This document shows positions 10,675 through 21,200 of a stretch of DNA of 64,000 nucleotides, one piece after another. This stretch comes from Mercurialis annua. Taxonomy: Eukaryota; Streptophyta; Magnoliopsida; Malpighiales; Euphorbiaceae. The notes below the pieces were generated by a model that worked only from the letters and a program-made list of their open reading frames with translations, was not told the DNA's origin and ran no database searches. Position numbers and translations under genes: made by a program. The stretch covers positions 29,153,501 through 29,217,500 of the forward strand of contig NC_065577.1 in the NCBI RefSeq assembly GCF_937616625.2. Direction: 5' to 3'. Positions within the stretch are counted from its first letter, which is position 1; each line of letters starts with the position of its first letter.

Positions 10675-10900
10675 TAATGGATCCGGATGTCAGATGTTAG
10701 TCTATAAGTTAGGATCTTTTGGGTATTGGATCAGGTGTCTGTTAAATAGTGATTGGTTTTTTATGAACGTCCCCCTTGGCAGGTGGAGTTGTGGCCTTTT
10801 TATAGTGTTTGCAGTGTGCTCCGTTTTCCCTTCTTTCTCTAGTCGATGTGGGAGTTGTGGTTTCCTTCCTTTTACCTTATTTTATTCGCTTGTTCCATCA
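10675..10900 (-). repeat. 5' LTR of the Tat-like element
   Basis: This 226-bp LTR matches 5,667-5,892 with modest divergence. Its end next to the PBS has TA where CA is expected, one transition. Confidence 0.9.
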
Positions 10901-11550
10901 AGAAGGGTGAGAAAATCTCTACGCGAACGGTAACGGGGTGGAGTGTTTGGTATCGGTCATTTACCATAAGTATACGGTACCGCAACTCGTAATAGAGTGG
11001 ACTTAAATTTCGGGTATCGAATCCCACGAGGATGAGAGATTTGATGAAAATGAAAACCGAATTTGAAACGCAATTCATTTAGCAAGCATGAATTCAAATG
11101 TGAATAAACAACTATCGGAACAAAACTAAGCAATTTAACAATTTCAATACCAACCAGACAATAATCAAACTGAAACAATCAACTACTAAACGGGTTTAAA
11201 CAAATAGATAAAGAGGTTTAGATGTTGTTGAATCATGCCAAACTGAATCCTAGGTAATTGTGGTCAAATAGTGATATTGGTTCGAGTCAAACTATCTAAA
11301 GGTATCAATTCCGCTCTCTCGACTCTAAAATTGAAAGAACTGAAGCTTAATTAATAAACCAAAATCTAAATCGCTCTCGCGTAATTAGATTTAGGAAATG
11401 CTAATCAAACCCGATTAATCCGCAAACTTCACAACCACTTAAGCCCTAGACCGCTCTCGCGTGATTAAGCCCTAAGCTTGTGTTAAAATAGGTTCGTTTA
11501 ATTAAATAACTCTCATTCAATTAATTAAACAGAAAACATAGATCAAGATA

Positions 11551-12015
11551 TGTTTACACTGGCCCAAAAAGAGCTCATATGGGCTAATTCGTGTTTTTGA
11601 GCCCAAAAGCCATTTATTTATTTCTTTTAATTACTAGTCATTTTCTTATGTATTTAGTTTAATATTTATCTAAATAAGAGATTGTATCTCATTAGGTTAG
11701 ATTTTCTTATTAGGGTTTGTCCCCTATAAATAGTTAGCTTTAGGTTTGTATTCTCAGCAACTCAAATTATCAATCAAACACAAACTTCAAAACCTTGCGC
11801 TTTTCTATCCCCAACCCCCCGCGGTTGGTTAACTTAGGAGTAGCAGTAGTTCAAACAATAATCTCGTCTGGGTTTCTTAACTCCAGATTAATGTTTTAAT
11901 TTAGATAAATCAAACCCTGTTCTACTCTTCGGACCGAACCAGTTAAAGCATCGATCCACACAGTACGCATCTATAAATTTAAAGATTCGAGTTTGGAAAT
12001 ATTCCCACGCGAACA
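11551..12015 (+). repeat. 5' LTR of the LARD-like element
   Basis: This 465-bp LTR contains CTATAAATAG at 11,724-11,733, a good TATA box also present in the other LTR at 16,146-16,155. Confidence 0.9.
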
Positions 12016-12020
12016 TCTTT

Positions 12021-12038
12021 TGGCGACTCCACTGGGGA
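12021..12038 (+). other. Primer binding site of the LARD-like element
   Basis: TGGCGACTCCACTGGGGA lies five bases after the LTR. It resembles the tRNA-Arg type PBS known from Ogre/Tat elements; the tRNA match was not checked. Confidence 0.75.
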
Positions 12039-12119
12039 CGCGTTTATGATGAGCACAAAAACCGGAACAACGAAGGAAAGTTACAGGTGCACTTGTTAAC
12101 ATAGCTGAGTCCAATCCAA

Positions 12120-13330
12120 AGTAGGTCGCACATCGTCAGGCGATTAATACTCAAGCTTGGAGGCGATCACGACAAAGGGTGACAAGTCAGGGTTATAGCT
12201 ACGTGGGGACCTACGCACCCCCCGCTAGAATAATGACTGTCGAGTTACAGCCGCATGGGGGCTTACGCACCCCCCGCTGGGACAAAGACCGTCGACCTCG
12301 TAGTCAAGTATCTGAACCAAGTACATGAGGAGGAGACAAATGATTATGTCCGCGACCTACCTCCTACTCGCCCTTCAAGGTCACGCGCCGATTTCATAAG
12401 TGATGAGATAGCCAAAACAATCGGCATGTACTTGATGGGCGATTAATCATATGGGTGAGGCCATCAAAGTAATGATGAATGGTCAAACGATCATCCAAAG
12501 GGAGATAAAGGCGGATCTTGGTAGCTTAACAAGTGTTCATGGAATCATTGGCGGAAGTCTTGTCAGGGTGATGTATCGTCGAGACTGCCAATAAAGTGGC
12601 CGAGTTGCCCCAAACATCGAATAGATTTGGTGTTCAAGGGGTATCGTCCAAACAAGGGCATCAACCCAACAGGTTCGGTATCCAAAATGGGTATTTCGAA
12701 TCACCCATATGCCGAGCCTTCATGTAGGGATGAGTATGTTGGGTATTAGAGGGTCTAATCTGAAGAAGGTTGCGCATCGTCAGGCGATTCAGACTCAGGC
12801 TTGGAGGCGATCATGACAAAGGGTGACAAGTCAGGGTTACAGCTGCCTGGGGACCTATGCACCCCCCGCTAGAACAATGACTATCGAGTTACAGCCGCAT
12901 GGGGACTTACGCACCTCCCGCTGAGACAAAAACCGTCGACCTCGTAGTCGAGCATTCAAACCAAGTACATGAGGAGGAGACAAATGACTATGTCCGCGAC
13001 CTACCTACCACTTGCCCTTCAAGGTCACGTGACGATTTCATAAGTGTGATGAGATAGCCCAAAAAATCGGCGGGTACTTGATGGGCGATGAATCAAGTGG
13101 GTGAGACCATCAAAATAATGATGGGTAATTACTCAGTCATTCAAATAGAGATAAAGGCGAATACTAGTATCTCAATCGTTGGGGAAAGTCTTGTCAGGGA
13201 AACGTATCATCAAGGATGGAAATACAAGGGCCGAGTTGCCTCAAACATTGAATGGACTCCAGAGTCCATGAGGTATCGGCTGAGCAAGGGCAACAACCCA
13301 GCAAGTTTGATATCCAAAATTGGTTAGTGG
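12120..13330 (+). repeat. Tandem duplication of about 640 bp inside the LARD-like element
   Basis: The stretch 12,127-12,720 recurs at 12,770-13,330 with moderate divergence, for example around CGTCAGGCGATT, GACAAGTCAGGGTTA and GAGGAGGAGACAAATGA. Two short open frames (12,255-12,446 and 13,088-13,327) lie at different offsets in the two copies. I do not regard them as genes. Confidence 0.8.
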
Positions 13331-15950
13331 ATATTTGGATTTGCCCTCATACCGATTCTTCGTAGAGGGGAGAGTATAATAGGTACAAGAGGGAGAGTAC
13401 CAAGTTCTCAACCCCCAAGTCTCCAGGTGTCGAGTCCTTGGCTTTCAAATCCTTAGATGTTGAGTACTACACTAATTATTCGGCATTGGGCAAGACTAGA
13501 TGTTGAGGGCACGATCATTCAATATCCACCTTGATCGGTCCTTTCAAGTTGACCACGTCGGCGATCATTACAAAATGAAATCGATAGAGGGTGAGTATCA
13601 TTTTCCCTAACAAAAGGCGAGCACCGAGTCCTCAGCCTTTTAGTTCTTAAGTACCAACTCCTTAATTATTATGTCCTCGGGCCGAATATGATAGGTGCCA
13701 AAGGGTGAGTAACAAGTTCTTAGGTTTTGAGTACACAGGTGATCCATATACCTTTTGGCGAAGTGGGTTGCACATTGTCAGGCGATCCATATACCTTTAG
13801 GCGAGTTAATAGCTGGGGGCATGACGAGAGTCTTGTTAGGGTAACATATCGCCGAGATTTCCAATAGAAGGCCAAGTTTCCCCAAACACCAAATAGACTC
13901 GGAGTCCAAGGGGTATCGGCTAAATGAGAGCAACATCCAAAAACGTTTGGCGTCCAAAACAAGTCATAATTCCGGGGGGCATAGCTAATTATCATTCACT
14001 TTGGTGAGTCGTTCTAAATTGATTCTTTAAAATTTGGACGATCTAGTGGGTGATTACTTTGTATGGCGAGGTGATTGAGCATCTCAATAAAGGAGTTCTT
14101 CTACCTTTAGAGGGCGAGTATTATCCACTCCCACAGGGCGATTCTTATGATGAACTTCAAATCAAGAAGCAATGGCAACGTTGCTCGCACAACATCATGG
14201 AAACGTTTGGTGTATAAACAAGTGCCCTATCTATGAGGGCGATTTTAATAAGATAACCTTTCGGTGCTCACGACCGATTGAAGGTTACATGTGGATTGTC
14301 ACACCACTTGGGCAGAAACATATTGGGGTTACGCGTCATAGGACAAAGCAAAAATGTTCACACGCCCGAGTTTACTTGAGATTTACATTGATGATGCCTC
14401 GATCGAGCCCTAGAACATTGAGAACATATAGTTGATTTACACAAGGGTTTCAAAGGGATGAAGGCGAAAGGTTCTAAACTGAATTTTCCCAAGTACGCCT
14501 TTAGGGTGTCAGTTCTTGAGTATCTTAGTTCACCTGCTGGTGGTAGAGGTAAGCAAGGATAAATCTAAGGTGATTTTACGTTGAACCTTTTAAAATCAAG
14601 AAGTAGTGACATCATGGCCATCTAGGGTTATTTATGCTGAACCTTCTAAGATCAAGAAGGGGTAGCATCATGGCCAGGTAAGGTGATTTTATGTTGAAAC
14701 TCTTAAGATCGAGAAATAGTAGCACCATGGTCACGTTTGGTTGCCCAAATGTATTGTTTCAACACGAGGCCTTGAGAGTGATGGGCGATATTTAAAGGCG
14801 AGTCAAAATATGGGGGTGCACGACCAATCTCTAGCCAAGTAGATAAATCAAGGCTTGGTGCAAAATGGACCAACCAAGGTTGTTGGGCGAGCAAAATGTT
14901 GGGGGTACGGACGATCTCCATCCAAGTTGATCAATCAATTTGACTTGATACAAAATAGACCGAGAGAGGTTGTTGGGCGAACTTAAATGTTAAGGGTATG
15001 GCTAATCTATATCGACTTGAATGAGACCTTCTAAATTGAACACTTTAAATATTTAGGTGATTTGCTTGGGGGATTATAAAAAATGGATGACAAGTTAACA
15101 TTTGGGCGATTAAATTCATTAAAGGAATAGTTCATGGACTTCATGGTAAATATAGGAACATTGATTAGCCGATTTGATATGGCAAGAAAATATGTGGTTG
15201 AAGCGAATATATTGAGACTGATGAGCTGAATAGAAGTCAGGTGGTCACCAAAAATATAGTTAGCCGATTATTATTTTGTTATGGAAAGGAAGAAATCATT
15301 ACTCAATTCTAATAAATAATCGGCAAATGAAATTGGTGGTCTTTTGTTTAGCGATAAGTGGCGAGGTCAGATGGAGTAGTTGATCCATCAAAGAGCAACT
15401 TTGGACGATACTACATTTATGGCCGATCAAAAGGTGAATATTGATGTTTGTCAAATTTAATCGGCCAATTAAATTGTGGTATGGCTATTTAATTGTTGGA
15501 CAAAATGCCTTTCTTTTATCATGGCTAGAGGGGTCCACTGTTGTTGCGCACAGAATAAGGAAAATGGAGGAAAAGGTGCATCTTTGGCCTTTTAAATAAT
15601 CAGCCAAATATAGACACTTAAAAAGAAATTTTATATGATCGGCTACATTTGTTCACTCACAACTGAGTTAAAATTAGCCGATTAGATAATTAGTTGTCCA
15701 TATTCTACATATAAATCGGCCACAAACAAACATATAGTTGGTTCACTTATGGAATAAATATTGAGATCGGCCAAACATTTATCATACTAAAATTTTATGA
15801 CACTGAGGCCGATCAATTTTACAGTTACAAGAAATCTGATCGCCCGGAATAAATGTCGAGAATTAAATTTAATTTTCGGTTTGAGGGACCAATTAATAAA
15901 TGATTTATGACATGCGATAAACTACATCTCTTCACCTTCCTTGACATTCA
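13331..15950 (+). repeat. Repeat-rich non-coding interior of the LARD-like element
   Basis: A unit of about 60 bp (GATTTTACGTTGAACC, then AAGATCAAGAAG, then CATCATGGCCA) occurs three times at 14,570-14,725. Between 15,150 and 15,840 about ten copies of an AATCGGCCAAT-like word appear in both orientations, spaced 40-90 bp apart. GGCGAG and GGCGATT words recur throughout. No coding motif is visible. Confidence 0.65.
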
Positions 15951-15972
15951 GACAAAGAGACGTAGGGGGCAT

Positions 15973-16431
15973 TGTTTACACTGTCCCAAAAAGAGCTCAT
16001 ATGGGCTAATTCGAGTTTTTGAGCCCAAAAGCCATTTATTTATCTCTTTTAATTACTAGTCATTTTCTTATGTATTTAGTTTAATATTTATCTAAATAAA
16101 AGATTGTATCGCATTAGGTTAGATTTTCTTATTAGGGTTTGTCCCCTATAAATAGTTAGCTTTAGGTTTGTATTTTCAGTATCTCAAATTATCAATCAAA
16201 CACAAACTTTAAAGCCTTGCGCTTTTCTATCCCCCAATCCCCCGCGGTTGGTTAATTTAGGAGTAGGAGTAGTTCAAACAATAATCTCGCCTGGGTTTCT
16301 TGACCTCCAGATTAATGTAGATAAATCAAACCCTGTTCTACTTTTCGGACCGAACTGATTAAAGCATCGATCCACACAGTACCCATCTATAAATTCAAAG
16401 ATTCGAGTTTGGAAATATTTCCACGCAAACA
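15973..16431 (+). repeat. 3' LTR of the LARD-like element
   Basis: This 459-bp LTR closely matches 11,551-12,015. The purine tract GTAGGGGGCAT ends at 15,972. Confidence 0.9.
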
Positions 16432-17301
16432 AGATATCACTTTAATCCAAGCATTAAGCCCAATAAACATAGCAAACTTTAATCACATATTAACCCTAAT
16501 TACTTAATCAACAAGAATGACAATCATTAACAACACCTATACAAGGGAGTTTAGCTACTCATAACTAACATGATATCCTTAACTAAGCAAAGACAATAAG
16601 TAAACATAAAGTAGAAATTAGTTACCTTAAAATAAAAAATGGAGACTAGAAGCATTTCATATATAATGAAGCACATTAATGATGAAAGAATAGTCATCTT
16701 CTATTAATAATCATAAAACTTGAATCCATACATTAAAGCTAAAAATGTAAGAAAAAACAAAGAGAATAAATATCTGAAAAATAGTTATGGAGGCTACAAT
16801 ATTCCTGAAAGTGAGTGTCAACCCTAAAATAGGAACAAAGGGATCCTTATATATGTTTAGGACAAAAAAGGGAATAAAAATACATCCTTGTACAAGTCTA
16901 AATGAAACCACCAATGAGAATAGACTAAGGAGTTCTCCACATATGTCATTTCAGCTTTTCATCATATATCTTCATTAAGGAGGTGTTTCGTTCGAAATAA
17001 ATTTAATAAAAATTGCCTTTTCTTGTCCAGGCTTTGTCTCAGTCGAGACACAGCTTGTTTCGATCGAGACAAGCCATTTCTGGGTGTGTCTCGATCGAGA
17101 CACACCCTGTCTCGGACGATATAGGCTTCTCGCCAAATGCCACTACTTCTTGCACTGCTTTTCTCCCGTTTTTCTACGATTTGTATCTGAAACACTTTGA
17201 TACAAAAATAAGCAACATGTGACTCAATATACAACCAATGTCGCTATAAAACGCTACGATTAGACTTACGAAATATGGGTAATTCTACACCTTTCATTTG
17301 C

Positions 17302-17875
17302 ATAAACTACCGCAAGTTGAATGCAGAGACAAGGAAGGACCATTTCCTGTTACCCTTTATTGATCAAATGTTAGAGCAGGTATGAGGCCATGCTTATCAT
17401 GGATTCCTTGATGGCTATTCTGGGTACAGTTAAATTCTAGTATTCCCAGATGATCAAGATAAGACAACTTTCACATGTCAGTATGGGACTTTTGCTTACC
17501 GGAGAATTTGGACCGGGTGTTAGCTCAGTGTGGGGAGACCAACCTCGTATCGAATTGGGAGAAATGTCATTTCATGATTGAGGAAGGGATCGTCTTGGGC
17601 CACAAGATCTCAAAGGCCGGCATTGAAATTAAAAGAACCGAAACGGAAGTTATCGAGAAACTTCCACCGGATACTACTGTAAAGGGAGTTTGTGCCTTCT
17701 TAGGGCACGCTGATTTTTATAGACGCTTTATCAACGATTTCTCTTCTATTGCTAGGCCTTTGACTAATTTGCTTATTATAGACTGTCCTTTTGAATTTAC
17801 TAACGAATGTGTGCTTGCTTTTGATAGGTTGAAAGAAGCGATTACCACCGCCATAATCGTATCATCCCCAGAATA
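17302..17875 (+). pseudogene. pol: Athila reverse transcriptase, last piece with catalytic segment deleted
   Basis: The reading resumes with INYRKLNAETRKDHF, then LPFIDQMLEQ, TFTCQYGTFAYR, and jumps directly to ENLDRVLAQCGETNL and EKCHFMIEEGIVLGHKIS. In intact Athila RT about 50 residues lie between TFAYR and the ENL-like position, including the MPFGLCNAPATF box and the YxDD-type catalytic aspartates. They are missing here, with the junction at 17,501-17,507. Downstream, KLPPDTTVKGVCAFLGHADFYRRFI is typical of the RT thumb and connection. A TGA near 17,382 adds a further break. The product would be catalytically dead. Confidence 0.85.
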
Positions 17876-18280
17876 GAATTTTCCCTTTGAACTCATGTGT
17901 GATACAAGCGATCAAGCCTTGGGATGTGTATTGGGGCAAAAGAAGGACAAGCGAGTGCACGTGATTTATTATGCAAGTCGAACAATGGCGGGAGCACAAC
18001 TCAATTACACCACCACCGAAAAAGAAATGTTGGCGGTGGTCATTACTCTAGACAAGTTCTGGGAATAGTTGCTTGGATCAAAGGCAATCATCTACATCGA
18101 TCACGCTGCTTTAAGGCACCTTTTTGCCAATCAAGATGCGAAGCCAAGGCTCATTCGGTGGATTCTTTTGATGCAAGAATTTGATATTAAGATCCGGGAC
18201 AAGAAGGGTACAGAAAATATGGTAGCAGACCACTTGTTAAGATTTGAGATTCCGAAACCAATAGCAATTGGAGTTTAGAT
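17876..18280 (+). pseudogene. pol: Athila RNase H region
   Basis: The frame following RT reads CDTSDQALGCVLGQ, then YYASRTMAGAQLNYTTTEKE, then a degenerate LDKFW, and [20 protein letters not shown]. These match the Ty3/gypsy RNase H order, with the catalytic Asp in CDTSD and Glu in TTTEKE visible. A TAG at about 18,067 interrupts it. The frame continues to a linker ([11 protein letters not shown]) that leads to integrase. Confidence 0.8.
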
Positions 18281-19546
18281 CAATGAACGATTCCCGGATG
18301 AGATATTAATTATGATATCGGAATTGAAGACACCTTGGTATACGGATATCGCCAACTACTTATCTTCAAATGTCATACCACCAGACTTGTCATGCCATCA
18401 AAAGAAGAAGATTTTGAATGACGTGAAGCGGTTCCTATGGGATGAGCTGTATTTGTTCAAAGTATGTGGAGACGGTATGTTGATGAGGTGCGTACCATTG
18501 AAAGAAATGGTGCCAATCTTAAGCCATTGTCAGGAGTCGGATTATGTTGGGCATTATGGGGCATCAAGAACTGCCGCTAGCGTGCTTGAGAGCGGTTTCT
18601 TTTGGCCAACATTGTTTCGAGATGCCAAGGATTTCGTGAGCCATTGTGACTGGTGCCAAAGATTTGGAAACATTTCAAAGCAAGATGAGATGCCATTAAC
18701 CACAATCCAAGAAGTGGAGATTTTTGATGTGCGGGGAATTGATTTTATGGGGCCTTTCCCGATTTCTTTTGGGAACCAATACATTTTGGTCGGAGTTGAT
18801 TACGTTTCTAAGTGGGTAGAAGCGGAGGCTTTACCCACCAATTGATCTAAGGTGGTTTTGAGGTTTCTTAAACGTTTAATGAACCGGTTTGGGACTCCAA
18901 GGGTGATCATTAGTGACGGTGGATCGCATTTTTGCACTAGGCAATTCAAAACGTTGATGAAGAAGTATAATGTGTACCATCGGGTTGTTATCACATATCA
19001 TCCCCAAACAAGTGGTCAAGTGGAGGTATCGAATAGGGAATTGAAGAGGATATTGAAGAAAATGGTGAATGGGACAGACAAGGATTAGTTCCTTATGCTA
19101 AACGATGCTTTATGGGCATATCGTACGGCATTCAAAATGCCGCTTGGTATGTCCCCTTACAGAATCATGTATGGAAAAGGATGTCACCTACCAGTAGAGT
19201 TGGAGCACAAGGCTTATTGGACAATTAGAAGTTGAATTATGACTTCAAGGCGGGGGAGAGAAGCATATGTTAAAATTAAATGAATTGGATGAAGTATGTC
19301 TCATAACATATTAGAATGTCAAGCTCTATGAGGAGAAGACCAAACGATGGCATGATGCTCAAATCTCTCCCAAGTCTTCTGAGATAGGAGCTTTTTTTTG
19401 CTCTATAATTCAAGGTAGAGATTGTTCCCGGACAAGTTGATATCCCGGTGGAGTGGACCTTTCAAGATCCGGCACGTGGCGGATCATAGTGCTTTAGAGC
19501 TCTATAACCAAAATGGGGAGACGTTCAAGCTCAAAATCCTTATCTA
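18281..19546 (+). pseudogene. pol: Athila integrase
   Basis: Integrase inserts the cDNA into the genome. The zinc-binding HHCC region is visible ([13 protein letters not shown], then [10 protein letters not shown]). The catalytic core has all three acids: the Asp in [10 protein letters not shown], the Asp in IISDGGSHF and the Glu in [13 protein letters not shown]. Stops interrupt it at about 18,843 (TGA), 19,086 (TAG) and 19,229. After a poorly conserved stretch, LISRWSGPFKIRHV at about 19,437-19,480 marks the C-terminal GPF region, and the frame ends near 19,546. An RNase H-type helper role is not implied; this is decayed pol. Confidence 0.85.
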
Positions 19547-20357
19547 GGGCCTTTGATGGATCAAATAGGCGAGCAAGTCTATCTCGCCCCTTTTTCTTGA
19601 GTTTCAATCAAAGTGACGGTCGAGCTTTTGACTTGAAACAAGCGCACTCGGAAGGCGATCCCGAGAGATTTGAAATTTCTTATCCTCTTCATTTTAGTAT
19701 TTCGGTGTCATTTTCTATTTTACTCTATGTTATTTTATATTCTTTATTAATCAATATGTGTTCTATTTTATTGCAATTTTCTGTGTTAATCATTTTTACG
19801 TTTTATTTTGCTTGTTTTGTTTGATTCCGGGGTGTTATTTGTGTGTGATGTTCATGTATAAAGGAAATGAGGCCGTAAAATGAGAGGCTGGCACTATTTC
19901 AATCAAAACAGTGTTGGTCTCGATCGACACAGTCACCGTCTCGATCAACACAGTCATCGTCTCGATCGAGACCATATATGTCTCGATCGAGATAGAGTTT
20001 ATCTCTGAAACAATTACGTTTCTACCGAAGCCTGTCTCGATCGAGACACCACTTGTCTCAATCGAGACAAGTGCAGGTCATCAGTTTGTTTTTAAATTTA
20101 GTTTGACAAGCTAAATTTAAAAACAAGAATGTAAACGTGGCTTGCATCTCAGCACTCCATCCAGCCTATCTCTCCTTCTTCTCCTTCCCCAAAAATCACC
20201 CTCAACCTATTTCAGAAAACAAAACCGCCACCCTCACCATCTTTTCTCAACAAACTTCCCAAAACTCACAAAAAATCTCCATTAAACTCATCAAATCACT
20301 CCAAACTCCATCATAACCAAAAACCCACCAATCACTCCAAAATAAAAAAACCCAACA
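19547..20357 (+). other. Spacer between pol and ORF-1 of element A
   Basis: The stretch is non-coding and holds the second internal palindrome cluster (19,916-20,066). Ahead of the next ATG it has a C/A-rich leader (20,160-20,357) poor in G, which looks like an mRNA leader. Confidence 0.6.
19916..20066. repeat. Internal palindrome cluster upstream of the ORF-1-like gene
   Basis: Six TCTCGATCGAGAC-type units lie at about 20-bp spacing, including a perfect 16-bp palindrome at 20,033-20,048. The cluster is open in at least one frame (VSIET repeats) because the unit has no stop codon. Confidence 0.9.
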
Positions 20358-21200
20358 ATGGTTAGAAGCGAAAACGCCACTAACCGACCCGTCTACAGCT
20401 CCGCTCAAGCGAAAAACCAATTGGAGCCCGAGTTGTCACCATTTCCACTTGTTGGGCAAACCCGCCTAGCACGCCAAACTAGACAAGGCGGGACCTCAAG
20501 AACAGCCACTACCCCCACAAGTCTCACTCAGAGATATAATGCTCTGTTTGAAATACGCTCTAAAGAAGAAGGGCATCGTTATGAGGCGTTCAAAGCGAGA
20601 AAGATTCCTATGTCGTGGAAGATTTTTTGGCGATCACTAGCGAAGTTGTGAATTGACAATAATGTGAAAAAGCATTTGAAGGTGTGGGATTTGGCGGATA
20701 TGGCCACTTTTTATCATGATACATATGAGGAGATGGTTCATGTATTCATCGCTGCCATGAGGTTGCCTGATGAAGCAAGTACAGACATCATTTTTCGCAT
20801 CAAGAATCAGGAGCACCAAGTTAGTGTGGCTGAGTTTGCATTGAAGGCCTCAATACGAAATAGGGGGCTGAAATGTATCCTGAATGGTTTGAATGAGCTA
20901 GCAATTTCGAAATCTTTGTCAAACGAGGACGATGCCAAGGTTTCAAAGGTAAATGTTATCAAAGATATCTCTATTTGTGTAGCATTTAAGTGGTATGGGC
21001 ATACATTTTGCGGCAGGAACGAGTATAGTAAGGTAGCTCAGTAAGATATGGTGGCATTAAACTCGTTGCTACATCCTAGGAACCGCGATTATAGGGTCAA
21101 CACGTCGTATAGGATGCTTCAGTTGTTGCGAGATGTGAACTATCACAAGCATAGGATTGCTTTGGGTTGGGTGGCGTACTTTATGTCATCAGTGTACAAT

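Larger units (their letters stand above)
5667..10900 (-). mobile_element. Tat-like LTR element lacking RT, with antisense ORF
   Basis: Two 226-bp LTRs (5,667-5,892 and 10,675-10,900) are flanked by AGAAG (5,662-5,666 and 10,901-10,905). The PBS, gag and protease read on the minus strand, so the 5' LTR is on the right. Total length is 5.2 kb. After the protease there is no RT, RNase H or integrase. The remaining 2.5 kb has a coiled-coil reading frame on the opposite strand. This would be a non-autonomous element needing enzymes in trans. It inserted into the RT of element A. Confidence 0.9.
11551..16431 (+). mobile_element. Non-coding LTR element (LARD-like) nested in the solo LTR
   Basis: The flanks are AGATA (11,546-11,550 and 16,432-16,436). 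The LTRs are 465 and 459 bp, start TGTTTACACT and end CGCRAACA. A PBS follows the left LTR and a purine tract precedes the right one. The 3.96-kb interior has no gag or pol. Instead it has a large tandem duplication, shorter tandem repeats and many GGCGA and TCGGCC words. The PBS type suggests relation to Tat/Ogre elements. Mobilisation must have used proteins of another element. Confidence 0.9.
10951..17296 (-). mobile_element. Reverse solo LTR of family A, split by a nested element
   Basis: About 1,460 bp (10,951-11,550 plus 16,437-17,296) match the LTRs of element A in reverse orientation, with both ends present and no internal region. The flanks are TTTGG (10,946-10,950) and TTTGC (17,297-17,301), a target duplication with one mismatch. 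The host sequence on either side joins as Athila RT (TGWS / INYRKL). A second non-coding LTR element splits it at 11,551-16,431. The LTR includes the palindrome cluster at 17,037-17,113. Confidence 0.85.

Noticed and set aside
10944..17289. Alternative ends TGTTTGG...CTACA for the reverse solo LTR
   Set aside because: These give flanks TGGAG and CCTTT with no duplication. The ends at 10,951 and 17,296 give TTTGG/TTTGC and agree with the other two LTR copies.
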